Source: Vibrio sp. RE86 (GTDB lineage: Bacteria > Pseudomonadota > Gammaproteobacteria > Enterobacterales > Vibrionaceae). Taken from it: a DNA stretch of 64,000 bases. Positions within the stretch are counted from its first letter, which is position 1; each line of letters begins with the position of its first letter. A program made the position numbers and the translations under genes. Positions 16,299-26,890 of this stretch are shown one piece after another. Where the stretch lies: assembly GCF_013114545.1 (NCBI RefSeq), contig NZ_VTXI01000006.1:1-64000 (forward strand), written 5' to 3'. A model generated the notes under the pieces. It saw only the letters and a list, made by a program, of their open reading frames with translations, did no database searches and was not told where the DNA came from.

Positions 16299-16991
16299 TT
16301 ATATACCTAACTCATCAAGTAAATCGTTAGGGTTCATATCTGCTTCTGCAGCTTTACTTTTCGCTTTCATCTTCTGTTGAGTCTGCTCCAGAATCGTATC
16401 TGGGCATTCATCTTCAATCGCTTCAAACTCTTCCAATTGGATGAACTCGGTTTTATCCATTGCTAGCTCTAGGTAGAAGATGTTGCCTTGTTCAGTCGAG
16501 AACGTCACACGGCGCGCTTGTGGGCGGTCGAGGTTCGTATCGACAGAGAGGTTTACCTGTTTGTTAAGCGCTAACATCTTAGGCTGGTTTTGCGTGATAT
16601 GCGTTTGAAGATCTTTACGCACTTGGTTGGTGAAGTTGCCAACCAGCTGGTTCATTAGCTCGCCAAGCACGTCTGCCACTTCGTCTGAGGTATGCAAAAC
16701 GGCCAACTCTTCTTCAGGCATGCCCATATTACGCATGTAATTGGTGTAAACCTCTAGTGCAGCTTTAGAGGTGAAATTGATAACAACCAAGCCAGAGAAT
16801 CCGCCGTCAAAGAGAACAAAACAACCAAAATCAGGCTTTAAACTCGTCTTGGTAATTTTTTGTACCATAGCAGAGTAAGAAACTTGTGAACTAGTTGCTG
16901 AGCTCAGTACGCTAGAAACGGACTGGCATAGCTTCAAAAGGATATCTTCCGTTGTGATGACTTTATTTTTCTTCATTGATGATTCGCTCAT
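16299..16991 (-). CDS. DUF3334 family protein (CheX/CheC-like)
   Basis: A 230-residue soluble protein. The core about residues 20-190 reads like the CheC/CheX/FliM-middle fold: FGCFVLFDGGFSGLVVINF, then HTSDEVADVLGELMNQLVGN and a long C-terminal beta region. The segment DVLGELMNQLVG resembles the phosphatase helix of CheX-like proteins, but the catalytic E-x2-N pattern needs a profile search to confirm (E and N are both present as ELMN). A GTG at 17063 would add 24 residues; I prefer ATG 16991 because those residues look non-conserved. Role unknown. Confidence 0.78.
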   Translation of the reverse strand: MSESSMKKNKVITTEDILLKLCQSVSSVLSSATSSQVSYSAMVQKITKTSLKPDFGCFVLFDGGFSGLVVINFTSKAALEVYTNYMRNMGMPEEELAVLHTSDEVADVLGELMNQLVGNFTNQVRKDLQTHITQNQPKMLALNKQVNLSVDTNLDRPQARRVTFSTEQGNIFYLELAMDKTEFIQLEEFEAIEDECPDTILEQTQQKMKAKSKAAEADMNPNDLLDELGI

Positions 16992-17180
16992 AGAGACACT
17001 TACTAAATTGATAGACTCTTTTATAAGTGTGGGAAAAAAATGCGATATGTTCCATTCTGACACTGCATTTCTGTTTTGATCACCCTTTTAAATGTTGTAA
17101 AGTGACCTAATTCAAATAATAGTCATAAATTTAGCGAACCCAGTGCTGATTGGATCAGCGTCGTAGGGGGCAGGAAGCAA

Positions 17181-20100
17181 ATGTTACCAAGATTACATTC
17201 CCAGTCGGATGTCGATCCGATTGTTCTCAAATTTCTTAAATCACTGGAAGAATCAGGCTTTAGTGGCGATATCGAAAGCCAGTATTCAAGCCGCCTCGCG
17301 GTTTCTACCGATAACAGCGTCTATCAACAACTTCCACAAGCGGTTGTCCACCCTAAAAGTACGGACGATGTCATTCTTATTGGTAAGCTGAGTAGCGATT
17401 CGAAGTACGAGCGTATTACTTTCTCTCCACGTGGCGGTGGTACAGGCACTAACGGCCAATCGCTGACCAAAGGGATTGTGGTGGATCTCTCTCGACACAT
17501 GAACAAAGTGTTAGAGATAAACGAAGAGGAAGGTTGGGTTCGTGTCCAAACCGGCGTGGTCAAAGATCAGCTTAATGATGCGGTTCGCCCATACGGTTAT
17601 TTCTTCTCGCCGGATTTGTCTACCAGTAACCGAGCGACGCTTGGCGGTATGATCAATACCGATGCGTCCGGGCAAGGCTCATTAAAGTATGGTAAAACTT
17701 CCGACCATGTGCTCTCTCTGCAAGCGGTTTTTGCTGACGGTTCGTGCTTAGAGTCCGACTTGTCGAACGGTCTCCCAACCGAAGGGGAGTACGCGCATAC
17801 GGCTTATCAAACGACTGAGCAGGTGTGTCGTGATAAACGCACTCAAATTGAAGCTAAGTTCCCGCCACTCAACCGATTTTTGACCGGTTATGACTTAAAA
17901 AATGCTCTGGATGTTGAGAACGACAAGTTCGATTTAACGCGAGTGTTGTGTGGTGCTGAAGGTTCACTCGCATTTATTACTGAAGCAAAACTTAACCTGA
18001 CACCAATACCAAAGGCGCGTACTTTGGTGAATGTTAAATACAATAGCTTTGATTCTGCACTTCGTAACGCCCCATTTATGGTTGAAGCTCATGCTTTATC
18101 GGTAGAAACGGTAGACTCGCGAGTGCTTAACCTAGCCAAGCAAGACATTGTTTGGCACACCGTGAGTGACTTGTTGACCGACGTTCCTGGCAAAGACATG
18201 CAGGGCATCAACATGGTTGAGTTTGCGGGCCAGAACGAACAAGAAGTTCAGCAGCAAGTCGAGGCGTTAAGCCAGCGTCTTGAGTCGATGCTCGAAAACA
18301 ACGAAGCGGGCATTATTGGTTACCAAGTGTGTAGTGACTTAGCGAGTATTGGTCGAATCTATAACATGCGCAAAAAGGCAGTAGGTCTACTTGGTGCCGC
18401 CAAAGGACGCGCTAAGCCCGTTGCCTTTGCTGAAGACACCTGTGTTCCACCAGAAAACCTAGCGGACTTTATTGCCGAGTTTCGTCAACTTCTAGATGCT
18501 AAATCGCTTAACTATGGCATGTTCGGCCACGTCGATGCTGGCGTATTGCACGTGCGTCCTGCTTTGGACTTGTGTGATCCGAAACAAGAAGCCCTAATGC
18601 ATGAGATCTCTGATGAGGTGGTCAAGCTGGTGGCGAAATATGGCGGTCTAATGTGGGGTGAGCACGGTAAAGGTTTCCGTTCGGAATATGGCCCTGATTT
18701 CTTTGGTCAAGAGCTATTTACGGAACTGCGCCGAGTGAAGTCAGCATTTGACCCGCACAATAAGATGAACCCAGGTAAGATCTGTACGCCGCTTGAGAGT
18801 AATCAAGAGTTAGTCAAAGTGACCGATACCAAGCGTGGTTTCTACGATCGACAAATTGATGTCGAAGTAAGAGACAGCTTCAAACAAGCAATGGAGTGTA
18901 ACGGCAACGGCTTATGCTTTAACTATGACACGGCATCACCGATGTGCCCTTCAATGAAAGTGACTGCGGATCGTCGACACTCTCCGAAAGGCCGAGCTGG
19001 CTTGGTGCGCGAATGGCTTCGTCAGTTGACCGACCAAGGGATTGATATTCTCGATTTGGAGCAACAAACCCTAAAAGGTGATAGCACCATCAAGAGCATG
19101 GTTGACCGAGCTCGAAATAGTCTAAACAGACGCCATGAGTACGACTTTTCACACGAAGTTTACGAAGCAATGAATGGTTGTCTTGCATGTAAAGCGTGTG
19201 CGAGCCAGTGTCCGATTAAGGTCGATGTACCAAGCTTCCGCTCTCGATTCTTAAATATTTACTACTCACGTTATCAACGCCCTGCAAAAGACTACTTGGT
19301 GGCGAATATCGAGACTATGCTGCCCCTACTTGCTAAAGCGCCTAAGCTGGTCAACGGCGCGTTGAAACAGAAATGGGTTCAGGATCTTACCGCTAAGTCG
19401 GTGGGTTATGTGGATTCCCCAATTTTGTCGGTTCCAACATTGAAGCAACGTTTGTCAGGCCTAAAGGAGTTCAACCTACAGGAGTTGGCTGCACTATCGG
19501 GACAAGATAAGCAGAATCACGTTGTTATCGTCCAAGACCCATTTACGAGTTACTACGACGCACAAGTGGTTGAAGACTTTGCGACCTTAGTTACCAAGTT
19601 GGGTAAAACGCCAATGCTGCTGCCTTTCAAGCCGAACGGAAAGGCGCAACACGTGAAAGGCTTCTTGAAAAAGTTCGCGGATAGCGCAAAAAATACCGCA
19701 GCCTTCCTTCAACAAGTTGCTGATGTTGGTGTTCCGCTGGTTGGTGTCGATCCTGCTTTGGTATTGTGTTATCGCGATGAGTACCAAGAGGTATTACAAG
19801 AGAAGCGCGGTGACTTCGAGGTTTTAACGGTTCATGAGTGGTTAGAGCCGAAGCTTGCTGAGTTTGAACAACAGGCGTCAAATGGTGACGAACCTTGGTA
19901 TTTGTTCGCCCATTGTACCGAAAAGACCAAAATGCCAAACGCTGAGAAAGAGTGGGGCGCTATTTTTGCTCACTTTGGCGCAAGGCTGGATACCATCCCT
20001 GTAGGCTGTTGTGGTATGGCGGGTACCTTTGGTCACGAAGTCGATAAGTTGCAGATGTCGAAAGACATTTATGCTTTGAGCTGGAAACCGAGGTTACAAG

Positions 20101-20213
20101 ACTTACCTCAAGAACGTTGCTTGGTCACGGGCTATTCGTGCCGTAGTCAGGTTAAGCGTTTTGAAGAGACTAAGGTAAAGCATCCTCTACAAGCGCTATT
20201 GAGTATCATCTAA
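17181..20213 (+). CDS. ydiJ: FAD-linked oxidase / Fe-S dehydrogenase, YdiJ-type
   Basis: A 1010-residue fusion enzyme. The N-terminal FAD-binding PCMH domain (about residues 45-275) shows FSPRGGGTGTNGQSLTKGIV and GYFFSPDLSTSNRATLGGM; the FAD-linked oxidase C-terminal domain follows (EHGKGFRSEYGPDFFG). The middle carries two iron-sulfur motifs, CNGNGLCFNYDTASPMCPSM and CLACKACASQCPIKVD, and the C-terminal part the CCGMAGTFGHE motif of CCG domains. E. coli YdiJ (1018 aa) is a D-2-hydroxyglutarate dehydrogenase; the full domain set and length fit. A good ribosome-binding site (CAGGAAG) precedes the ATG. Confidence 0.93.
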   Translation: MLPRLHSQSDVDPIVLKFLKSLEESGFSGDIESQYSSRLAVSTDNSVYQQLPQAVVHPKSTDDVILIGKLSSDSKYERITFSPRGGGTGTNGQSLTKGIVVDLSRHMNKVLEINEEEGWVRVQTGVVKDQLNDAVRPYGYFFSPDLSTSNRATLGGMINTDASGQGSLKYGKTSDHVLSLQAVFADGSCLESDLSNGLPTEGEYAHTAYQTTEQVCRDKRTQIEAKFPPLNRFLTGYDLKNALDVENDKFDLTRVLCGAEGSLAFITEAKLNLTPIPKARTLVNVKYNSFDSALRNAPFMVEAHALSVETVDSRVLNLAKQDIVWHTVSDLLTDVPGKDMQGINMVEFAGQNEQEVQQQVEALSQRLESMLENNEAGIIGYQVCSDLASIGRIYNMRKKAVGLLGAAKGRAKPVAFAEDTCVPPENLADFIAEFRQLLDAKSLNYGMFGHVDAGVLHVRPALDLCDPKQEALMHEISDEVVKLVAKYGGLMWGEHGKGFRSEYGPDFFGQELFTELRRVKSAFDPHNKMNPGKICTPLESNQELVKVTDTKRGFYDRQIDVEVRDSFKQAMECNGNGLCFNYDTASPMCPSMKVTADRRHSPKGRAGLVREWLRQLTDQGIDILDLEQQTLKGDSTIKSMVDRARNSLNRRHEYDFSHEVYEAMNGCLACKACASQCPIKVDVPSFRSRFLNIYYSRYQRPAKDYLVANIETMLPLLAKAPKLVNGALKQKWVQDLTAKSVGYVDSPILSVPTLKQRLSGLKEFNLQELAALSGQDKQNHVVIVQDPFTSYYDAQVVEDFATLVTKLGKTPMLLPFKPNGKAQHVKGFLKKFADSAKNTAAFLQQVADVGVPLVGVDPALVLCYRDEYQEVLQEKRGDFEVLTVHEWLEPKLAEFEQQASNGDEPWYLFAHCTEKTKMPNAEKEWGAIFAHFGARLDTIPVGCCGMAGTFGHEVDKLQMSKDIYALSWKPRLQDLPQERCLVTGYSCRSQVKRFEETKVKHPLQALLSII

Positions 20214-20220
20214 AGTCGCA

Positions 20221-20250
20221 TAGCCCAACGCCAGTCGTTGGGCTATTTTT
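20221..20250 (+). terminator. Terminator of ydiJ
   Basis: TAGCCCAACG, loop CCAGT, CGTTGGGCTA, then TTTTT: a perfect ten-pair stem. Confidence 0.93.
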
Positions 20251-20283
20251 ATGTTGTTTACATGTTCCTAAAGAGGAAGGTTG

Positions 20284-20745
20284 ATGGACGCATTAGAAAG
20301 AAAGGTTCCACCTGTCGCTTTATTTGTGTTGTTTGTCGTGATGATCAATCACATCAGTCATGAGTTCCAATTCTTCACAACGGACTTACCACTGAATGGC
20401 GTTGTGTTTACTATCTGCTTTCTTTTGGCCGGAGTGGTTGGCCTATCTGGCGTGTATGAGTTTCGCAGAGCGCAAACGACGGTTAATCCGGTTAAAGTCG
20501 ATAATGCTTCAAGCGTTGTAGATTCGGGTATTTTCTCCTGCACTCGAAATCCAATGTATCTTGGCCTTTTTTTACTACTTTTCGGTTTCGCATACTGGCA
20601 GCAAAACCTGTTATCGGTGGGTTTCTCTTTCTCCTTTGTGCTCTACATGAATCGCTTTCAAATCAAACCTGAAGAACAAGCCTTAGAATCCTTGTTTGGT
20701 GCGGAATATCTAGATTATAAACAGCGAGTTAGGCGTTGGATTTAA
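20284..20745 (+). CDS. Isoprenylcysteine methyltransferase-like membrane protein
   Basis: A 153-residue protein with four hydrophobic segments and the C-terminal ICMT/phospholipid-methyltransferase pattern: CTRNPMYLGLFLLLFG, followed by RFQIKPEEQALESLFGAEYLDYKQRVRRW. It is an integral membrane S-adenosylmethionine-dependent methyltransferase; the substrate in bacteria is not known. The ATG at 20284 has an AGAGGAAGG ribosome-binding site directly upstream. It stands alone between the ydiJ terminator and the protease gene. Confidence 0.87.
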   Translation: MDALERKVPPVALFVLFVVMINHISHEFQFFTTDLPLNGVVFTICFLLAGVVGLSGVYEFRRAQTTVNPVKVDNASSVVDSGIFSCTRNPMYLGLFLLLFGFAYWQQNLLSVGFSFSFVLYMNRFQIKPEEQALESLFGAEYLDYKQRVRRWI

Positions 20746-20887
20746 GTGTTTGATTCGGTTTAGGTCTCAATATTGATTTAACACTCAAAATTATGTGATT
20801 TCGTACAAAAATCAGTTATAACTACTATTCTTCTATGGTGAGAATTTATATCATTTATTGGTTTTATAAAATCAATAGGAAATTGAT

Positions 20888-22501
20888 ATGTCACGTTGGT
20901 CTATTCCTACTGCTTTGGGTTGTGCGTTGTTTGCAACTCAAGTGTCTGCAGTAGAAGTCTCTCCTCGAATCATTGATGGTTCAGATGCAAGCCCCTCTGA
21001 TTGGAACTACATCGCTGCACTTGTCTATAAAAATCAAGATGCTTACCAAGGGCAGTTTTGTGGTGGTAGCTTAATTAAGGATCGTTATGTACTAACTGCT
21101 GCGCACTGTGTCGATGATCTAAAAAAAGCTGGCCTTGATGTGATTGTTGGAATTAATGATCTTAACAACGCAGCATCTGAAGGTACTCGAGTGTCAGTGA
21201 AATCGATATTCGTCCACCCAGATTATGATTCGGTGTCTTTAAACAATGATATCGCTGTACTTGAGCTTTCACGAGCGATTACCACCAATGAAGCGTCACC
21301 TGTTTCGATTGCGACCTCAGCCACGCGAGAGGCGACTGCCGATGACACATCACTCAAAGTTGCAGGGTGGGGCTCTACAACTCCTGAGTATGGCAATCCC
21401 ACTTCGCCAACAATCTTACAGGAAGTAACCGTCCCGTTGGTAAACCAACAAACGTGTAGCCAAGCGATGAGCGGTGTTGCCAGTAACACCGATAGTCCTA
21501 GCTTTTGCGCAGGTACACCAAACGAAGGTTATGACTCTTGTCGTGGTGATAGTGGCGGCCCAATTGTTGTAGAAAATACAGGAGTTCAGTTAGGGTTAGT
21601 TAGTTGGGGTAACACTCGCTGTGGTGAGCAAGGCAGTTATGGTGTCTACACTAACCTGAGTAAATACCGTTCTTGGGTCGATGAAAAGACCGCAGGCTTG
21701 AGCTTTGTACAGTATGAAGACAAAGGTTATTTAGATCTTGGCACCTATAGTCACACCTTTGAGTTTACCAACTACAGTAACGATTCATTCTCATTTGGCA
21801 TTCCACCTTCTCTAAACTCCTCGACTGCTGAGAACGTGAGCGTAACTAGCAACTCTTGCCTCGATAATATTTGGTTGGCGGTCGATCAGTCGTGTGCAAT
21901 CACCATTTCGTATGAGCTTACACGTTATGGTGCGACGTCATTTACTATGACCTTGAGTTACTATCAAAATGGATATATATCAGAAAATATCACGATTGGC
22001 GTTGAGGCTGCGGTTCCAGGTGATGTGTCGTTGGCCTCTAACTTGAACTTGAGTGGCGTTAATGTCTACACCGACGACAATCCATGGACAATAAATGGTT
22101 CAGATGGTGTCAGGTCTGCAGCAATCAATCATTCTGAACAATCTACGCTGATTCTCGATGGCATTTCAGCCGGTGTGTACGAGTTTGATGTTCGACTTGC
22201 GACAGAGGCCTATGCGGACGTCCTTTATTTGTACATCAATGGTGAATCTCAAGGAAGCGGAGTCAGTGGTGAGAGAAGTTTTACTCACGAAGCCACATTA
22301 CCGTTTGAATCGAACACGATTAAATTTGTTTATCAGAAAGACCATTCGATAGACACGGGTGAAGATGCTGCTTTTGTGAGTAACTTTAGACAATCAGGAA
22401 CAGTGACAACCAATAGCGCATCGACCGGTGGGTCTGGGGGTGGTGGCAGCCTTGGCTGGTTTAGTTTGTTACTGCTATTGCTATGTAAAAGAAGACGATA
22501 A
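20888..22501 (+). CDS. vesB: Secreted trypsin-like serine protease with GlyGly-CTERM (VesB-like)
   Basis: A 537-residue secreted protease. A signal peptide (to about residue 21) and a very short propeptide end at R27, so activation would give the new N-terminus IIDG. The catalytic triad is H73 (AAHC), D121 (NNDIAVLEL) and S222 (GDSGGP); D216 sits six residues before the serine, giving trypsin specificity for Lys/Arg. A C-terminal beta-rich domain follows, then a GlyGly-CTERM tail (GGSGGGGSLGWFSLLLLLL followed by KRRR) that directs type II secretion and rhombosortase-dependent surface attachment. V. cholerae VesB has the same architecture and also lies beside hut genes (from memory). The symbol rests on homology by eye. 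Confidence 0.9.
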   Translation: MSRWSIPTALGCALFATQVSAVEVSPRIIDGSDASPSDWNYIAALVYKNQDAYQGQFCGGSLIKDRYVLTAAHCVDDLKKAGLDVIVGINDLNNAASEGTRVSVKSIFVHPDYDSVSLNNDIAVLELSRAITTNEASPVSIATSATREATADDTSLKVAGWGSTTPEYGNPTSPTILQEVTVPLVNQQTCSQAMSGVASNTDSPSFCAGTPNEGYDSCRGDSGGPIVVENTGVQLGLVSWGNTRCGEQGSYGVYTNLSKYRSWVDEKTAGLSFVQYEDKGYLDLGTYSHTFEFTNYSNDSFSFGIPPSLNSSTAENVSVTSNSCLDNIWLAVDQSCAITISYELTRYGATSFTMTLSYYQNGYISENITIGVEAAVPGDVSLASNLNLSGVNVYTDDNPWTINGSDGVRSAAINHSEQSTLILDGISAGVYEFDVRLATEAYADVLYLYINGESQGSGVSGERSFTHEATLPFESNTIKFVYQKDHSIDTGEDAAFVSNFRQSGTVTTNSASTGGSGGGGSLGWFSLLLLLLCKRRR

Positions 22502-22505
22502 CAAC

Positions 22506-22536
22506 AAAGCCCTGCGATTGATGCAGGGCTTTTTCA
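22506..22536. terminator. Bidirectional terminator between vesB and hutH
   Basis: AAAGCCCTGC, loop GATTGAT, GCAGGGCTTT followed by T; a ten-pair stem between convergent genes. The A-run on the other side is short, so it should favour the plus direction. Confidence 0.88.
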
Positions 22537-22557
22537 TATTGATTGAAAGATCTTCGG

Positions 22558-24105
22558 TTAGCTGTTGAGGATACTTGGCAGGAGTGATTCAGGCATCAAA
22601 TGATTATGAACCGCAAGTTTTAGCAGCGCATTCGCCGCTTCGATATCAGGTGCAAAGTAGCGGTCTTTATCGTAGAACGACACTTTTTCACGCAGAATAT
22701 GCTTTGCTTCTTCAATGCGAGTTGAGGACTTGTTAGGCGCTCTAAAATCCAACCCTTGAGCTGCCGATAGATATTCCACGGCTAGAATACCGCGTGTGTT
22801 TTCAGCCATGTCACGTAATCTTCGACCTGCAAACGTTGCCATCGACACGTGATCTTCTTGGTTTGCTGAGGTTGGTAAGCTATCGACTGATGCAGGGTGA
22901 GCAAGGGTCTTATTCTCACTTGCAAGAGCAGCAGACGTCACTTGAGCAATCATAAAGCCCGAGTTTACGCCGCCATTATCAACAAGGAATGGTGGAAGTT
23001 TAGAGAGCGCACTGTCAATCAACAGCGCCATGCGGCGTTCAGACAAGCTACCGACTTCCGCAATCGCCAATGCTAGGTTATCTGCTGCCATAGCAACAGG
23101 TTCTGCGTGGAAGTTACCACCCGAGATAATGTCGCCATCTTCAGCAAACACTAACGGGTTATCAGATACGGAGTTCGCTTCCACTTGCAGGATGTCTGCG
23201 GCATTTCGGATTTGCTGTAAGCACGCCCCCATGACTTGAGGCTGACAACGCAAAGAGTAAGGGTCTTGTACCTTTTCACAACCAGTATGCGAATCGCCAA
23301 TTTCACTGCTGATATCAAGTAAATGTCTGTAAGCTAGAGCTGCGTCCATTTGACCACGGTGACCGCGCACTCGGTGGATACGTGGATCGAACGGACGACG
23401 ACTACCTAGGGCAGCTTCGACAGACATTGCACCACACACAGTCGCTGAAGCAAACAAATCTTCGGCAGCAAAAAGCCCCTCTAAAGCAAAAGCGGTAGAC
23501 GCTTGCGTGCCGTTAAGTAGTGCTAAGCCTTCTTTAGGGGCTAGTGTTATTGGCTCTAGACCTGCGATCTTTAGTGCCTCAATACCCGAAATTACTTTCC
23601 CGTTATGGCGAGCTTGGCCTTCACCCAGTAGTACAGTACTCATGTGAGCAAGAGGGGCTAGGTCGCCAGAAGCACCCACAGAACCTTTTTGAGGTACGCA
23701 AGGGTAGACTTGAGAGTTCACCAAATCGATTAAGGCTTGAATGACTTTAAGGCGAATACCTGAATAGCCACGTGAAAGACTGTTGATTTTAAGTACCATC
23801 ATAAGTCTAACTGTCTCATCGGACATGAACTCACCAATACCAGCTGCATGGGAGAGGACAATACTCTTTTGCAGTGTCTCTAGATCCTCTGGAGCAATAC
23901 GAGTGTTTGCAAGCAAACCAAAACCGGTATTGATCCCATAGACCGTTCTATCTTCAGCGATGACTTGCTCGACCACTTGCATGCTTTCCTCGATTGCAGG
24001 AAAAGCTTCTGGGTCGAGAGAGAGGTTGATAGGCGAACGGCTAATTTGACGTAGCAACGGCAAGTTCAATTGTCCCGGTTTGAGAACGAGGTTTAACATC
24101 ATCAT
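22558..24105 (-). CDS. hutH: Histidine ammonia-lyase
   Basis: A 515-residue enzyme that deaminates histidine to urocanate, the first step of the hut pathway. The autocatalytic MIO cofactor triad Ala-Ser-Gly is at residues 145-147 in [23 protein letters not shown] near residue 56 and the C-terminal [18 protein letters not shown] are also family marks. Three ATG codons stand in tandem after AAGGATT, so the true start may be one or two codons inside. It begins five bases after the hutU stop, last gene of hutI-hutG-hutU-hutH. Confidence 0.97.
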   Translation of the reverse strand: MMMLNLVLKPGQLNLPLLRQISRSPINLSLDPEAFPAIEESMQVVEQVIAEDRTVYGINTGFGLLANTRIAPEDLETLQKSIVLSHAAGIGEFMSDETVRLMMVLKINSLSRGYSGIRLKVIQALIDLVNSQVYPCVPQKGSVGASGDLAPLAHMSTVLLGEGQARHNGKVISGIEALKIAGLEPITLAPKEGLALLNGTQASTAFALEGLFAAEDLFASATVCGAMSVEAALGSRRPFDPRIHRVRGHRGQMDAALAYRHLLDISSEIGDSHTGCEKVQDPYSLRCQPQVMGACLQQIRNAADILQVEANSVSDNPLVFAEDGDIISGGNFHAEPVAMAADNLALAIAEVGSLSERRMALLIDSALSKLPPFLVDNGGVNSGFMIAQVTSAALASENKTLAHPASVDSLPTSANQEDHVSMATFAGRRLRDMAENTRGILAVEYLSAAQGLDFRAPNKSSTRIEEAKHILREKVSFYDKDRYFAPDIEAANALLKLAVHNHLMPESLLPSILNS

Positions 24106-24110
24106 AATCC

Positions 24111-25808
24111 TTATTTAAGCTTGCGCAGTTCTTCGTTTAGCATAGGTAGATCGAGCTCTTGTGTTGCCGCACACTGCTTAGCAATGTCATAACCCGCATC
24201 TGCATGACGCATAACACCCGTTGCTGGGTCGTTGTGCAGAACACGAGCGATACGTTGTGATGCATCTTCACTACCGTCACAGCAGATAACCATACCAGAG
24301 TGTTGTGAAAAGCCCATTCCAACGCCACCACCGTGATGCAAAGAAACCCAAGTTGCACCGCCAGCGGTATTAAGCAGAGCATTAAGTAGTGGCCAGTCTG
24401 ATACTGCATCAGAGCCGTCCATCATACCTTCAGTCTCTCGGTTAGGACTCGCTACCGAGCCAGAGTCTAAATGGTCACGTCCAATCACAACCGGCGCTTT
24501 TAGCTCGCCGTTTTTAACCATTTCGTTGAACGCTTGGCCTAGGCGCTCACGATCTTTAAGTCCAACCCAACAAATTCGAGCAGGTAGGCCTTGGAACTGA
24601 ATACGTTCACGCGCCATATCTAACCAGTTGTGTAGATGTGGGTTATCTGGAATCAGCTCTTTCACTTTCTGATCTGTTTTGTAGATATCTTCTGGATCGC
24701 CAGATAGTGCAGCCCAACGGAAAGGCCCAATGCCTTCACAGAAAAGTGGGCGGATATAAGCAGGTACAAACCCAGGGAAATCGAAGGCATTCTCGACACC
24801 TTTCTCAAGAGCCATCTGGCGAATGTTGTTTCCGTAATCGAGAGTCGCAGAGCCGCGCTCTTGAAGCGTCAGCATCGCTTTAACTTGGATTGCCATTGAC
24901 TCCTTTGCAGCCTCAACAACCATGCTCTCGTTCTTTTGACGCATATCTGCGGCATGCTCCATAGACCAACCAATCGGTAGGTAGCCGTTGAGCGGGTCAT
25001 GTGCCGAGGTTTGGTCTGTGGTCACATCCGGCGTGATGTTGCGTTCAACCAGTTCAGGGAAAATGTCAGCAGCATTGCCAAGAAGACCAACGGAAACTGG
25101 GGTCTCTGATTCATAGATAATCGCTAACGCTTCGTCTAAGCTTGTGGCCTTCTTATCAACATAACCTGTTCTCAGGCGGTAATCGATACGTGATTCGTCA
25201 CATTCTACGGCAATCATAGAGAAACCGGCCATAGTTGCAGCAAGGGGCTGAGCGCCACCCATTCCACCAAGACCACCAGTGAGTACCCAACGGCCTTTCG
25301 CTTCACCATCAAAGTGCTTCTTCGCCACAGAGACAAAAGTCTCGTAAGTGCCTTGAACAATACCCTGTGACCCGATGTAGATCCAGCTGCCCGCCGTCAT
25401 TTGGCCGTACATCATTAGACCTTCTTTATCTAGCTCATTGAAGTGCTCCCAGTTTGCCCAATGTGGCACTAGGTTAGAGTTCGCAATCAATACGCGAGGG
25501 GCATTCTTATGGGTAGGGAATACACCTACAGGCTTGCCAGACTGAACCAGTAACGTTTGGTCATCTTCCAGACGCTCTAACACTTCAACAATCTTGTCAT
25601 AACACGCCCAGTTTCTTGCTGCGCGACCGATGCCGCCGTATACCACTAGCGAGTGTGGGTGTTCGGCTACATCTGGGTCGAGGTTATTCATCAACATACG
25701 TAGAGGGGCTTCTGTTAACCAAGATTTCGCTCTCAATGTTGTGCCGTGGGGAGCACGAATTGTTCTTGTAGTATCGAGACGCAAGTCATCCGCTTGGCGT
25801 TGTGTCAT
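24111..25808 (-). CDS. hutU: Urocanate hydratase
   Basis: A 565-residue NAD-dependent enzyme that converts urocanate to imidazolonepropionate. Family marks are [18 protein letters not shown] (dinucleotide-binding), [16 protein letters not shown], and the catalytic-cysteine region [14 protein letters not shown]. Length is normal. A strong ribosome-binding site (AAGGAG) lies upstream. The 83-base gap to hutG holds a weak hairpin but no obvious promoter. Confidence 0.97.
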   Translation of the reverse strand: MTQRQADDLRLDTTRTIRAPHGTTLRAKSWLTEAPLRMLMNNLDPDVAEHPHSLVVYGGIGRAARNWACYDKIVEVLERLEDDQTLLVQSGKPVGVFPTHKNAPRVLIANSNLVPHWANWEHFNELDKEGLMMYGQMTAGSWIYIGSQGIVQGTYETFVSVAKKHFDGEAKGRWVLTGGLGGMGGAQPLAATMAGFSMIAVECDESRIDYRLRTGYVDKKATSLDEALAIIYESETPVSVGLLGNAADIFPELVERNITPDVTTDQTSAHDPLNGYLPIGWSMEHAADMRQKNESMVVEAAKESMAIQVKAMLTLQERGSATLDYGNNIRQMALEKGVENAFDFPGFVPAYIRPLFCEGIGPFRWAALSGDPEDIYKTDQKVKELIPDNPHLHNWLDMARERIQFQGLPARICWVGLKDRERLGQAFNEMVKNGELKAPVVIGRDHLDSGSVASPNRETEGMMDGSDAVSDWPLLNALLNTAGGATWVSLHHGGGVGMGFSQHSGMVICCDGSEDASQRIARVLHNDPATGVMRHADAGYDIAKQCAATQELDLPMLNEELRKLK

Positions 25809-25891
25809 GGTAAAACTCCTTGTTGTTCACGTTATAGAGGCGATTTAGTCCTTGGGACACATGTCGTATCCCCAAGCACTGCCCTTATGTT

Positions 25892-26890
25892 TTATTTTTC
25901 TGAGAAAGCGTTCGCGATATCCCAACACAGACGGGCTGCAAGCCGAGCGGTCTGGCTATCCACGTCGTAGGTTGGGTTATATTCGGCGATATCAGCGATC
26001 ACCAGTTTCTGTTTGTAATGCAAAATTCTGTCGAGGAAAGGAGAAAGCGTATCGATGCTCACTCCTCTTGCTGCGGGGGCACTTACGCCGGGTGCGGTTG
26101 CAGCCGGAAATACATCAAGGTCTATGGTCAGATAGAGGTAATCACAATTGTCGATAAAGTGCTGTAACTGAGTTAAGTGATAGATCTGGTTCAGATGATT
26201 GAGATCTTTATCTTCGATATACCAAACACCGAGTTCATCAGCACGGTTAAAAAGCGCTTGGGTGTTACTTGCTCTGCTCACACCTAAGCACGCATAGTGA
26301 AACGGCCAGTTATGCTCAGCACAGTAGTGTTGGATCTGATTAAACGGCGTGCCCGAGCTCGGTTTTACGTCGGTGTGCTCGCTATCAAAGGCTCGAAGGT
26401 CAAAGTGAGCGTCGAAATTGATGATGCCAATTTTTGGAGGTGTTGCCGGGTTTAAAAATTCAAAGTAATTCGCTAATCCTTTGAAAGAGGCCCAAGCGAC
26501 TTCATGCCCACCGCCGAGTGTGATAACTGGGGTTGATTTAAGAGCAAGGGCAATAACGTCAGAGCATTTCGACTGGCTCGACTCGAGTAGGTCATCGTCA
26601 CAGATAACATTGCCCAAATCGATAATAGAACTTGATTTGTGCCATGCCATGTTCGCCAGTGCTCGTCGAATTAAATCAGGAGCACGTTTGGCCCCAATAC
26701 GTCCCTTATTGCGTGCGACGCCAGCATCGCTACAAAACCCAAGTAGGCTTACCGCATTTCGGTATGGTTGAAGCTCTTCGACCTGAATTTGCTTAATCAC
26801 ATGGTGGACACGTTTACCCTGATCGCCATCTTCAGCGTCATGGCGACCTTGCCAGTGGAACTCTTGGTTGGTTATGAGCGAATTAGACAT
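25892..26890 (-). CDS. hutG: Formimidoylglutamase
   Basis: A 332-residue arginase-fold enzyme that hydrolyses formimidoylglutamate to glutamate and formamide. Metal-binding motifs are [21 protein letters not shown] and [19 protein letters not shown]. Its ATG lies inside the end of hutI (8-base overlap), so translation is likely coupled. This identifies the four-step formamide route, not the deiminase route. Confidence 0.95.
   Translation of the reverse strand: MSNSLITNQEFHWQGRHDAEDGDQGKRVHHVIKQIQVEELQPYRNAVSLLGFCSDAGVARNKGRIGAKRAPDLIRRALANMAWHKSSSIIDLGNVICDDDLLESSQSKCSDVIALALKSTPVITLGGGHEVAWASFKGLANYFEFLNPATPPKIGIINFDAHFDLRAFDSEHTDVKPSSGTPFNQIQHYCAEHNWPFHYACLGVSRASNTQALFNRADELGVWYIEDKDLNHLNQIYHLTQLQHFIDNCDYLYLTIDLDVFPAATAPGVSAPAARGVSIDTLSPFLDRILHYKQKLVIADIAEYNPTYDVDSQTARLAARLCWDIANAFSEK

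Noticed and set aside
25851..25876. Hairpin CTTGGG/CCCAAG between hutG and hutU
   Set aside because: Six pairs with a 14-base loop and no T-run; too weak to call a terminator or attenuator.
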